Assembly: GCA_937928755.1 (NCBI GenBank)
Contig: CALEZI010000028.1
Coordinates: 1 to 21,430, forward strand
Direction: 5' to 3'
Source of the DNA: an uncultured Rhodanobacteraceae bacterium
Lineage (GTDB): Bacteria > Pseudomonadota > Gammaproteobacteria > Xanthomonadales > SZUA-5
DNA: 21,430 nt
Part shown: positions 15,401 through 21,430 of the stretch, piece after piece
Layout of the letters: every line of letters begins with the position of its first letter
How positions within the stretch are numbered: the stretch's first letter is position 1
Position numbers and translations under genes: made by a program
Notes under the pieces: model-generated
Databases searched by the model: none
What the model was told of the DNA's origin: nothing
What the model saw: only the letters and a program-made list of their open reading frames with translations

Positions 15401-15994
15401 GCAGATGGTGTCGATATTGCAGGTACCGGATTTCACCGCCGCAATCGAATCGATGCTGCGATAACCGTGGCTGACGAATGCCAGTTCCAGCTCGACCAGC
15501 TTGCGCTTTCCGGCCGGAATCACCAACTCCAGCAGGGCATCGCCGCCCGGAACCATGGGCAGTGCCAGGCCACCGCTGCGTGGGTTGTGTGCATCGCTGT
15601 AGGGGCCGTGCACGACACGGCGCGCGGCATCGCTGAACCACAGCTCGGCGCCCTGCGGCAAATGCCAGCGCTTGAAGCCGACATCGATGCTGACCGCCGC
15701 TTCGGCGCGGATCGGCAGGCGCCAGACCAGCCGGCCATCGGCCAGCGTGGTCCAGTCGCCACCGCGACTGTCGGCAGCGGACAGCGCGACCGACTTGACC
15801 GCGTGCGCGACCGCATAACGGTACGGCTGCGGCGAGCGCGCGTCGGATCGGTCCTCGCGCTCCAGCTTGTCGTGGTCGAGCGCATCAAAGCTCAGCAGTG
15901 CCGCGGGCGACGGCGATTCGAGCCCGACGCTGGGCGGCTGCGCGCCGAGCGCGCTGCCGACCACCAGAAACAATGCCGCCAATGAGAATCGCAT
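12494..15994 (-). CDS. secreted lysyl-endopeptidase-like serine protease with PKD and C-terminal beta domains
   Basis: The 1166-residue protein has a signal peptide (MRFSLAALFLVVGSALG, cleavage near 18) and a propeptide-like region to about 190. The S1-type catalytic domain (about 190-445) has FLTANHC (His246), PSDMTLLRL (Asp302) and TEGGSSGSG (Ser385). The 56-residue His-Asp and 83-residue Asp-Ser distances closely match Achromobacter lysyl endopeptidase (57/113/194). NNDADYYGRLF (Asp413 region) is a plausible lysine-specificity pocket, by inference. A PKD-like domain (about 455-540, WDIDGDGVTD) and beta-sandwich segments (660-815) follow. A C-terminal domain (about 920-1166, PTWYIIQG, GTWFYGQEDGWGQ) is of a kind I have seen in xanthomonad exoproteins. 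GGAG 6 nt before the ATG supports the start. It is probably an extracellular enzyme for protein scavenging. Confidence 0.88.
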   Translation of the reverse strand: MRFSLAALFLVVGSALGAQPPSVGLESPSPAALLSFDALDHDKLEREDRSDARSPQPYRYAVAHAVKSVALSAADSRGGDWTTLADGRLVWRLPIRAEAAVSIDVGFKRWHLPQGAELWFSDAARRVVHGPYSDAHNPRSGGLALPMVPGGDALLELVIPAGKRKLVELELAFVSHGYRSIDSIAAVKSGTCNIDTICTQGDAWREQIRSVGRFTFSSGGSSFLCTGQLVNRSNGDRDPLFLTANHCLDTPAEAATVVVYWKYESPTCRVVNTPANGVPLPSTSAAATQSGASLVATYAPSDMTLLRLAQAPPAAADAYWSGWDRRDIAPPLAVAIHHPAGDEKRISFENDALAISDYEPSPGGNVTTHLKVFDWDLGTTEGGSSGSGIWNADKRLVGTLHGGFAACGNNDADYYGRLFTSWTGGGSASTRLSDHLDPGALGAETLNGTGTCDAPTATLTTSADPAIAGSDLLYTVSASGGSGGYTFAWDIDGDGVTDKTTTDNTLTARFNRQIQFNASVQVRDSSGCAATVQRAVNVIAHRVRPQGTLGQPTQVCGDGDSVIEPGERWRLDTPLLNAGLRATAADALSLFSKANADSIAIAPRDSFGYALTDSTQGGQCAYQFIDISNQVAPLQLTASGTFPANDDGRSGVLDLAAVNGTFNFYGQNVSQVVMSTNGYIGTSPTTTGEDFDNNCGATPSRDNNGPRLQVLHDDLVAGSLRWAAFAQCPRPSAVAPQQQRCVVFQWNNMGLYSGATASGDFDFQAVVYPQTGQIAYQYRNAIPGSGDGATISILDPAVAGRQLTSSCDAPRVLPSSAVCYFHPQHLPPSGDISKLRLENALSSPGVLEPEATTTVATFFSVDPGAACGSRYRIGLAGTADDNSGNFLTSTYEFLVGDDANCDVTSNCPLSPAPVVNLRAGTFFNARRPGNGLVSHVVPVPGELPLFFAAWYTGKPDRTPTWYIIQGRVQDNQVVAPILKVTRDIASGSFRVANQTIGTARLQFVTPEKMVFNYFLDASAEGGTEILTHGFAGLASATPNRTGTWFYGQEDGWGQTYDSFVADSVAREFITTYLYDSVGEPRWLVTNATAAASGDLPTSAYKVHCPSCGWLDFFDSEQSAGSMRRSFLAPTTGVLTTDFVLPAPLIGQWDREQVPISILTPVLPAQE

Positions 15995-16030
15995 GAGTTG
16001 CTCCAGTGGCCGAGTCGGCAGCGGCCTAGG

Positions 16031-16082
16031 CTAGTGTAGTGCGGCAAAAGAAACTGCCGTTTCTTGCGCCGCACTACACTAG
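16031..16082. repeat. 52-bp near-perfect palindrome between divergent protease and ankyrin genes
   Basis: The arms CTAGTGTAGTGCGGC (16031-16045) and GCCGCACTACACTAG (16068-16082) are perfect inverted repeats of 15 bp. The 22-nt centre continues the pairing with a small bulge (AAAGAAAC against GTTTCTT) around TGCC. It sits in the 170 bp spacer of two divergent genes, 37 bp from the protease start and 83 bp from the ankyrin start. Each arm carries a TACACT hexamer pointing outwards, which resembles a -10 box. It could be a shared operator, a bidirectional promoter or a solo mobile palindrome. Confidence 0.85.
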
Positions 16083-16152
16083 CGCCGACTCGATCGACCC
16101 GCCACCCGTGGCAACCGCCCGGCACTCGAGCGGCAGCGTTGCGGCGCTGCCC

Positions 16153-16158
16153 TATACT
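16153..16158 (+). promoter_or_regulatory. possible -10 box placing ankyrin transcript near leaderless
   Basis: TATACT lies 6 bp before the ATG at 16165, so transcription starting about 6-7 bp downstream would begin at the start codon itself. No good -35 is seen 17 bp upstream and no Shine-Dalgarno precedes the ATG. It is suggestive only. Confidence 0.25.
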
Positions 16159-16164
16159 GGCTCG

Positions 16165-19100
16165 ATGCTCCCAGACCCCACCCAGCGCACCCTCGCCGGC
16201 AGCCTTGCTGCGCTCGCGGCCTTGGCTTGCGTGTTCGCAGCCAGCCAGTTGCCGCCGCCGGCACCGTGGCTGCTGTGGCTGGCATTGCCGATCTACGGAT
16301 TTGCGCGGATCCAGCGCGATGCGCAGCGCGCGGTCCTGTGGCGCGGCGCCGAGGGGCGCTGGCGCTGGTTGCCGGCGGTGGCGCTGCCTCTGGCCGCCGG
16401 CCTGTGCTGCGATCTGTTGCTGGCGCCGCTGCTGCAGGCCCTGCAAACGCCGGATCGGCTGTATCCCCTGCTCGGCTTCAGCGCAGTGATGGTCGGATTG
16501 CTGGTCGTCCAGTGGCGCAGTTGGCCACTTTTCGGGCTGCTGTACGTCTCGCGTTTGCCGCCGCAAGCGCCCGGCGACAGCGGGTGGCAACGACTTTCCG
16601 AGCGCGCGCGCGAGCTGAGTTCGCCGGCGGATGCGTATTTCAGCGATGGCCTGCCGGTCAGCGGCGCACTGCTCGGCGTGCTGGTCGCGCCGTTGCTGCT
16701 GCCGTGGTGGCCGGCCGAGGTTTCGCGCCTGTGGCTGGTGGTGTTGCTGTCGCTGACCGTGATAGTCGCCTTCGAGATCATTCTGTCGCGCTGCGAGCAT
16801 GCGCGCCAGCGTCCACGACCGCGCGCCGACCTGCCTTCCTTCCTGCTCGACGGTCGCGGCATGGCGCAGGTGGAGGGCGAAGGCGCAAACCCGACCGCGG
16901 AGGAACCGCTGCCGGCCGGGCCGGATCAGGATCTGCGCCTGGCGGCTCGCCGCGGCGACAGCGCCGCGATCAAGGAGGCGCTGGCGCGCGGCGCCGATGC
17001 CAACGCGGCGCCGCCGCCGGAAGCCGCCGATCAACGCAGTGCACTGATCGCCGCAGCGACCGCGGCCGATCTCGGCGGTCTGCGCGCGCTGATCGGTGCC
17101 GGCGCCGACGTCAACCGGGTCTGCTGCGGCCAGACGGCTCTGCTGGCGGCGACGCGCGACAGTTACGCCGGGCGCATCGACGCGGTGATGACCCTGCTCG
17201 CCAACGGGGCCGACCCGAACCTGGCGGACGACGTTGGCAATACGCCGCTGCATCTGGCGGCGCTGACGCGCGACGCTGGCGTGGCGCAAAGCCTGCTGGA
17301 TGCCGGCGCCCGGCTGGACGCGATCAATCGCGAAGACATGACCCCGCTGAGTCTCGCTTGCGAAGCCGGCAATTGGGTGGTGGTGGAGTTCCTGATCAAG
17401 CATGGCGCTCGTTCCGACGTCGAAGGTGCGACCCCGGCCCTGCTGTTTGCCGCAGCAGTGGACGGCGACGATCCACGCGGCGTGAAACTGTTGCTCAAGG
17501 CGCGCGCTCGAGTCAACGCGCGCGGACCGCAGGCGCGCACTGCATTGATGGTCGCAGCGCTGGCCGACAACGCCGAGGTCGCCGAGGCGCTGCTCGCCGC
17601 GGGCGCCGAAGTCGATGCGCGCGACGACAGCGGCCACAGTGCTTTGCTCGAGGCGGCGCGCGCCGGCGCCAACCGGGTGTTGCAGCGTCTGGTGTTCCAT
17701 CGCCCCGACGTCGACGTGCGCGATCTGCGTGGACGCAGTGCACTGCATCTGGCTGCGCTGGCGGGCAACGCCGACGTCGACACCGTGAAACTGTTGCTCG
17801 CGCTCGGCTGCCCGGCGGATGCGGTCGACCAGAGCGGCACCACGGCAGCCGGCCTGGCCGCCATCGCCGGCCGCTGGCCGCTGGTTCGCGTGCTCGATCC
17901 GGACTATCCGCTGCCGAGTGCGCACGTGGTCGACGAAGCCGAGGCGGAAGCCGAGGCCGTCGAGCGCATCGAACCCGATGTGCCCGGGCGCCTGCTGGTC
18001 AAGGCGGCGTTGCAGGGGCGCTACCCGTTGTTCCAGGAATTGCTGCAGGTACCGGGGATCGGCGTTGCCGATCTGGCGGAATCGCTGCGCGTCGCGGCGG
18101 CGCACCAGGATCGGCGCTACGTCGAGGCGCTGCTCGATCAGGGCGTCGACGCATTTGCCCGCGACAGCGACGGAATCGCCTTGTGGGAGCGCGTATGCGC
18201 GGAGCAACCGCCACTGCTCGACACGCTCGATGCCCTGCTGCAAAGCGCCGAGCGCAATCCGCTGGCGCCGTCGCTGCTGTTGCCAGGATTGTGCCAGCAG
18301 CGCGTCGATGCGGGCTCGCTGGAGGACTTCACCGGGCTGTTCGAGCGCGCGCTGGCGTTGGCCGAGGTCGCCGCCTGCGATTCGCGCGGGCGCCCGGCGC
18401 TGTCGCTGGCCACCGCGCACCTGCCGCAGGCATTGATCGAACGCCTGCTCGCAGCCGGTGCCGCTGCCAATGCCAGCGATCCCGATGGCCGCGGCGCGCT
18501 GACAGCGCTGGCCTGGGCACGTCGCGAAGACGCCCGTGAGATTGCACCGCTGCTGATCCGCGCCGGCGCCGATCCGGCGCAGCAGGCGCGCGATGGCACC
18601 ACCGCGGCGGGCATCGCACGGCTGACCGGTCAGATCGAGTTGGCCGAGCTGCTCGATTGGCCGCCAGGCGCGCATCCAGGCACACCACTGGATGGCCGCA
18701 ACGTGGCCGACGCCGGTCGTCGCGGCGACCTGGCGACGCTCGACCGCCTGCTCAGCCTGGGACTGGATGTCGACGGCGTCGACGAGCAGGGCGCGACGGC
18801 GCTGTTGCACGCGGCTGGCAGCGGCCAACTGGCCTTGTGCAAGGCGTTGTTCGAACGCGGCGCCGACCTCAACCGGCCCTCGGGCAAAGGCGTCGTGCCG
18901 CTGGCCGCCGCGATCCTCGGCGGGCGCAGCAGTGTGATCGACTGGCTGCTGCAGCATGGGGTCGATCGCGAGAGCGTACTGCTGGGGCGAATGACCGCGC
19001 TGGCGTTGGCGGCGGCCTGCCTGCGCCTGCCGCTGGTCGACAGTCTACTGCAGCGCGGTGCTGACCCCGAAGGACGGACGGCGCCCGATTCACCGCTGCA

Positions 19101-19539
19101 GGCCACGCTGGCGTTGCTCGACGACACGACGCGACCGCTGGCCGCCATCCAGTCCGTGCTGAACCGACTGCTGGAGGCACGCGCCAACCCCGATCGCCCT
19201 GACGCACAAGGCCGCACGCCGCTGCATCGATTGCTCGGCAGCGGCTGCAGCGAGCCGTCGCTGCGCGACGAGGCGCGCCTGCAGCCGATCGTCGCGACGC
19301 TGCTGCAGGCGGGCGCGAATCCCAACGCGGCCGACGCCAGCGGGCGCACCCCGCTGCACTGGGCCTGTCGCCACGGGCTGGTCAACTGCGGCGGCACCCT
19401 GCTCGAATTCGGCGCCGATCCGCGGGTGACTGATGCCGCCCGCCAGATGCCGATCGACCTGTTGTCGCCGCGATATCGCATTCACCTCGGCCCGACGCTG
19501 CGGCAAGCCGCGGAAGCGTGGAATCGGCAACGCGGGTAG
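16165..19539 (+). CDS. membrane-anchored ankyrin-repeat protein
   Basis: The 1124-residue protein has an N-terminal membrane domain with about six hydrophobic segments (roughly 11-29, 34-48, 70-92, 100-116, 165-183, 188-206). A charged linker (about 210-250) leads to a long ankyrin array from about 254 to the C-terminus. Clear ankyrin units include GNTPLHLAALTRDAGVAQSL, GRSALHLAALAGNADVD and GRTPLHWACRHGLVNCGGTL; the stretch around 590-740 is degenerate. Ankyrin arrays bind protein partners, but the partner here is unknown. The ATG at 16165 is chosen because it immediately precedes the first hydrophobic segment; upstream in-frame codons run through the 52 bp palindrome. It is divergent from the protease and followed by 450 bp of repeats. 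Confidence 0.88.
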   Translation: MLPDPTQRTLAGSLAALAALACVFAASQLPPPAPWLLWLALPIYGFARIQRDAQRAVLWRGAEGRWRWLPAVALPLAAGLCCDLLLAPLLQALQTPDRLYPLLGFSAVMVGLLVVQWRSWPLFGLLYVSRLPPQAPGDSGWQRLSERARELSSPADAYFSDGLPVSGALLGVLVAPLLLPWWPAEVSRLWLVVLLSLTVIVAFEIILSRCEHARQRPRPRADLPSFLLDGRGMAQVEGEGANPTAEEPLPAGPDQDLRLAARRGDSAAIKEALARGADANAAPPPEAADQRSALIAAATAADLGGLRALIGAGADVNRVCCGQTALLAATRDSYAGRIDAVMTLLANGADPNLADDVGNTPLHLAALTRDAGVAQSLLDAGARLDAINREDMTPLSLACEAGNWVVVEFLIKHGARSDVEGATPALLFAAAVDGDDPRGVKLLLKARARVNARGPQARTALMVAALADNAEVAEALLAAGAEVDARDDSGHSALLEAARAGANRVLQRLVFHRPDVDVRDLRGRSALHLAALAGNADVDTVKLLLALGCPADAVDQSGTTAAGLAAIAGRWPLVRVLDPDYPLPSAHVVDEAEAEAEAVERIEPDVPGRLLVKAALQGRYPLFQELLQVPGIGVADLAESLRVAAAHQDRRYVEALLDQGVDAFARDSDGIALWERVCAEQPPLLDTLDALLQSAERNPLAPSLLLPGLCQQRVDAGSLEDFTGLFERALALAEVAACDSRGRPALSLATAHLPQALIERLLAAGAAANASDPDGRGALTALAWARREDAREIAPLLIRAGADPAQQARDGTTAAGIARLTGQIELAELLDWPPGAHPGTPLDGRNVADAGRRGDLATLDRLLSLGLDVDGVDEQGATALLHAAGSGQLALCKALFERGADLNRPSGKGVVPLAAAILGGRSSVIDWLLQHGVDRESVLLGRMTALALAAACLRLPLVDSLLQRGADPEGRTAPDSPLQATLALLDDTTRPLAAIQSVLNRLLEARANPDRPDAQGRTPLHRLLGSGCSEPSLRDEARLQPIVATLLQAGANPNAADASGRTPLHWACRHGLVNCGGTLLEFGADPRVTDAARQMPIDLLSPRYRIHLGPTLRQAAEAWNRQRG

Positions 19540-19558
19540 CCCGGAGCGGCTTGGCGCA

Positions 19559-19634
19559 GTGTTGGTGTTGGTGCTGGTGTTGGTGCTGGTGTTGGTGCTG
19601 GTGTTGGTGCTGGTGTTGGTGCTGGTGCTGGTGC
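19559..19634. repeat. GGTGTT/GGTGCT minisatellite
   Basis: About six copies of a 12-bp unit (GTTGGTGCTGGT) occur, made of alternating GGTGTT and GGTGCT hexamers, ending with two GGTGCT steps. It begins about 20 bp after the ankyrin stop. The run is uninterrupted and strand-asymmetric (no C in GTT steps), typical of slippage-prone DNA. In the 450 bp spacer 19540-19989 it is followed by two type 2 elements, a GT-rich stretch (19757-19788) and a small palindrome (19788-19812). I see no gene in this spacer. Confidence 0.9.
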
Positions 19635-19640
19635 GCTCCT

Positions 19641-19712
19641 GGTGGGTCCAGACTTGTCTGGACGCCTTTGCTTTCGAAATAGGGAAAGCGTCCAGACAAG
19701 TCTGGGCCCGCC
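19641..19712. repeat. paired type 2 palindromic element
   Basis: GGTGGGTCCAGACTTGTCTG opens the left hairpin; the right hairpin is GCGTCCAGACAAGTCTGGGC with one changed base (GGGCCC for GGACCC). The spacer contains CTTTGCTTTCGAAATAGGG, nearly the same as the copy at 19828-19897 (CGAAACAGGG). Confidence 0.88.
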
Positions 19713-19787
19713 GCACGCTCGCCGGATCGCCACCTTTGCTCTCGAAGCCGGGAAAGCGGTGTTGGGTGTGGGTGTGAGTGTGGGTTG

Positions 19788-19812
19788 CAGGAGCGACGTG
19801 AACGTCGCGACC
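19788..19812. repeat. solo palindromic unit, type 4 (GAGCGACGT-GA-ACGTCGC)
   Basis: GCGACGT (19793-19799) and ACGTCGC (19802-19808) form a 7 bp stem around a 2-nt GA loop, flanked by GCAGGA on the left and GACC on the right. From memory, GGAGCGACGTGA...CGCGACC-like units are widespread REP repeats in xanthomonads; I could not check this. Confidence 0.6.
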
Positions 19813-19827
19813 GCGCGCTCTGCTCTG

Positions 19828-19897
19828 GTGGTTCCAGACTTGTCTGGACGCCTTTGCTTTCGAAACAGGGAAAGCGTCCAGACAAGTCTGGACCCAC
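19828..19897. repeat. paired type 2 palindromic element
   Basis: The left hairpin is TTCCAGACTTGTCTGGAC, the right GCGTCCAGACAAGTCTGGAC followed by CCAC. The spacer GCCTTTGCTTTCGAAACAGG matches the copy at 19641-19712 apart from one or two bases, so the two are recent duplicates about 187 bp apart. Confidence 0.88.
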
Positions 19898-19989
19898 AAC
19901 AGCGAAGGCCGCACAGCCCGGTCAAAACCGACCACCGGCACGACAGTCGTCTGTCATCCTATGCAGCTACTCCTGCCGGGCGCCTGACC

Positions 19990-21216
19990 ATGTACGAAAA
20001 GCCACCGTTCAAGCGCGGCCCGCGCCCGCCCAGGCGCGATGCGGCGCCAAAAAAGGAACAGAGCGTCTACCACCACCCCGACGCCAACATCAAGGTTCCC
20101 GAGAAAGCACCACGCTATACGTCGAACAAGGCACCCGAACGTTCTTCGCCGTGGAACCCGCCGGAAGGCGGCCCGCCGGCACGGGCAAGTTCACCGCGTC
20201 CGTCGGGCGAGAGGCCACAGAGCCGCTATCCGGGCAGCAGCGATCGCCCGGCAAGCGCCCGTGGCGACAGGCCGGCGCCGGCACGCAGTGACCGCGCCTT
20301 CGCCGATCGTGGCGAGCGGCCATCGACGCCGCGCAGCAGCAATCCTTACGGCGGCGGCCGCGCCGAACGCGCGCGCCCGCAAGCGCAGCGCGATTCGCGC
20401 ACGGAGCGCCCGGCGTATGCACCACGGCCGGCGACGATGGTGCCCGCAGCTGCCGGCGACGCCGACGACCAGCAAATCCATGAACAACGCCGCCGCGAGG
20501 CGCGCATCTACGGCCGCGCCGCCGTTCTCGCGGTCGCCGAAGACCGTTTCGAAGCCATCCGCAAGCTTTACGTGACGCGCCAGCGGGCGCGCGAACTGGC
20601 GCCGCTGCTGGCGCGTCTGGCCGCCGCGCGCGTCGGCTTCAACGAGGTCGAGGAAGCCGATCTCGAACGCCTGACTTCATCGCAGCACCACGAAGGCGTG
20701 GCCTGCGACATCCTGAAGAAGGAACAGCCGACACTGGCCGAACTGCTGTCGTCGCTGGCGCATGAGGAAGGACCGGTGTGCCTGATTGCGCTGGATGGCG
20801 TCGGCAACCCGCACAACTTCGGCGCCATCCTGCGCAGCGCAGCGCACTTCGGCGCGCGCGCCGTGCTGATCCCGGAGGACTCGACGCTGACCATGGCCGG
20901 CTCGGTCTACCGGGTTGCCGAAGGCGCCGCCGAGCGCGTCGCCGTGGTGCGCTTCCCGGATCTGGCGGCGCTGGAAGGTTACGACCTCGATCTGATCGCA
21001 ATGACCGGGCAGGGCGAACGCAGTCTCTATCGCGATCCGCTGCCGGCACGTTGCATCATCCTGTTCGGCGCCGAGGGTGGTGGCTTGAGCCCGGCTTCGC
21101 TCAAACGCGCCGACGCCCGTTACGCAATCCCCGGCAGCGGCCGCGTCGACAGCCTGAACGTTGCGCAATCGGTTGCCGTAGTGCTCGGCGAGTGCTGGCG
21201 CGCGGCGCGCGGGTAG
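19990..21216 (+). CDS. TrmH/SpoU-family RNA 2'-O-methyltransferase with disordered N-terminus
   Basis: The 408-residue protein has a conserved C-terminal part. A substrate-binding-like helical region (about 170-260, RIYGRAAVLAVAEDRFEAIRK) precedes the SPOUT (trefoil-knot) domain with its three motifs: NPHNFGAILRSA (Asn273-Ala284; Arg282 the likely catalytic arginine), ILFGAEGGGLS (357-367) and IPGSGRVDSLNVAQSVAVVL (380-399). This arrangement is close to E. coli YfiF, a putative tRNA/rRNA methyltransferase. Residues 1 to about 160 are Arg/Pro/Ser/Ala-rich and probably disordered, perhaps RNA-binding. The ATG at 19990 (MYEKPPFKRG) was chosen because upstream in-frame codons run through palindromic repeats. 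A terminator follows 39 bp after the stop. The target nucleotide is unknown; SAM is the expected methyl donor. Confidence 0.88.
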   Translation: MYEKPPFKRGPRPPRRDAAPKKEQSVYHHPDANIKVPEKAPRYTSNKAPERSSPWNPPEGGPPARASSPRPSGERPQSRYPGSSDRPASARGDRPAPARSDRAFADRGERPSTPRSSNPYGGGRAERARPQAQRDSRTERPAYAPRPATMVPAAAGDADDQQIHEQRRREARIYGRAAVLAVAEDRFEAIRKLYVTRQRARELAPLLARLAAARVGFNEVEEADLERLTSSQHHEGVACDILKKEQPTLAELLSSLAHEEGPVCLIALDGVGNPHNFGAILRSAAHFGARAVLIPEDSTLTMAGSVYRVAEGAAERVAVVRFPDLAALEGYDLDLIAMTGQGERSLYRDPLPARCIILFGAEGGGLSPASLKRADARYAIPGSGRVDSLNVAQSVAVVLGECWRAARG

Positions 21217-21224
21217 CTGGGAAT

Positions 21225-21249
21225 CGGGGCACGTGGCACGGGGCACGGC
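21225..21249. repeat. short GGGGCACG direct-repeat cluster
   Basis: CGGGGCACGTGGCACGGGGC followed by ACGG repeats the motif seen at 1053-1080, again just before a type 2 palindromic element. Confidence 0.5.
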
Positions 21250-21254
21250 GAAAG

Positions 21255-21275
21255 GCTCGCGCGTCGCGAGCTTTT
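21255..21275 (+). terminator. Rho-independent terminator of the RNA methyltransferase gene
   Basis: GCTCGCG (21255-21261), loop CGT, CGCGAGC (21265-21271), followed by TTTT. The AAAGG before the stem can lengthen the pairing with the T run. It lies 39 bp after the stop codon on plus. Confidence 0.65.
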
Positions 21276-21350
21276 GTGGGTCCAGACTTGTCTGGACGCT
21301 TTTGGGGTCCCGAAGATCAGGAGCGTCCAGACAAGTCTGGACCCACCACA
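21275..21350. repeat. paired type 2 palindromic element
   Basis: The left hairpin is GTCCAGACTTGTCTGGAC with GCTTTTGGGGTCC after it, the right GAGCGTCCAGACAAGTCTGG followed by ACCCACCACA. The spacer differs from the other copies (CGAAGATCAGG), so the central part is not conserved. Confidence 0.85.
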
Positions 21351-21430
21351 GCAAAGCTCCACCACAGCCAAAGCTCCACCACAGCAAAGCTCCACCACAG
21401 CCAAAGCTCCACCACAGCAAAGCTCCACCA
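21344..21430. repeat. tandem array of 16/17-bp units, running off the window
   Basis: Units CAAAGCTCCACCACAG (16) and CCAAAGCTCCACCACAG (17) alternate, giving a 33 bp period, and continue to the last base. The array begins in the flank of the type 2 element (ACCACAGCAAAGCTCC), so it seems to be an expansion of that flank. The full length cannot be judged here. Confidence 0.9.

Noticed and set aside
12317..15985. Long open reading frame on the plus strand, opposite the protease
   Set aside because: It is the antisense shadow of the protease gene: no recognisable domains, odd Arg/Gly/Ala-rich composition, and the minus strand has signal peptide, catalytic triad and a good ribosome binding site.
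15892..18957. Long open reading frame on the minus strand, opposite the ankyrin gene
   Set aside because: Low-complexity Gln/Arg-rich antisense shadow typical of GC-rich genes; the plus strand shows clear ankyrin repeats and membrane helices.
21344..21430. CRISPR array or coding repeat
   Set aside because: Unit of 16-17 bp without unique spacers; it is a tandem repeat.
1..21430. tRNA, rRNA, phage or insertion-sequence genes
   Set aside because: No CCA-ending cloverleaf, rRNA core sequences, transposase or integrase motifs were noticed; search with a covariance-model or HMM tool would settle it.

Overview
This window looks like chromosomal DNA from a GC-rich gammaproteobacterium. The order Xanthomonadales (Lysobacterales; Rhodanobacteraceae or Lysobacteraceae) fits best, but the genus is not determinable by eye. 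The main evidence is the arrangement pgeF-rluD <-> bamD (1246-4192), in which the pseudouridine synthase and the BamD lipoprotein are divergent and pgeF follows rluD; the same order occurs in Escherichia coli. Short palindromic intergenic repeats of the REP/BIME kind, the secreted lysyl-endopeptidase-like protease and the large ankyrin membrane protein also fit that order. No phage, transposase, CRISPR array, tRNA or rRNA is visible.

Layout. 1-1245: palindromic repeats around an EamA-type permease (minus strand). 1246-4192: pgeF and rluD (minus, 3 bp apart) and bamD (plus). 4270-8704: a probable surface-glycan cassette, with a GT-C membrane glycosyltransferase on plus converging, with a 7 bp overlap, on a minus-strand operon of methyltransferase, DPM1/GtrB-like GT2 and extended-SDR sugar dehydratase/epimerase. 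8834-12188: a secreted NxxGxxxAF-repeat protein, a diiron metallo-beta-lactamase-fold protein, and a sixA-yceI minus-strand pair. 12494-19539: a 1166-residue secreted serine protease and a 1124-residue membrane-anchored ankyrin protein, divergent around a 52 bp palindrome. 19540-21430: a repeat-rich spacer, a TrmH/SpoU-family RNA methyltransferase with a long disordered arginine-rich N-terminus, a terminator, and more repeats running off the window.

How the genes work together. rluD and pgeF are housekeeping genes (23S rRNA modification, and removal of aberrant muropeptide precursors), and bamD serves outer-membrane protein assembly. The GT2 would make a polyprenyl-phosphate sugar, the SDR and methyltransferase could modify the sugar or its carrier, and the GT-C enzyme could transfer it in the periplasm; this is inference from families and adjacency.

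The most unusual signal is a three-and-a-half-copy array of an 84 bp palindromic element (exactly 28 codons per unit) inside pgeF. It adds about 94 residues between the first zinc-ligand histidine and the rest of the active site without breaking the frame. At least three palindromic families in the window share one design: two hairpins head to head, with TGT at one end and ACA at the other. The window holds accessory repeats rather than an obvious new defence or metabolic system.
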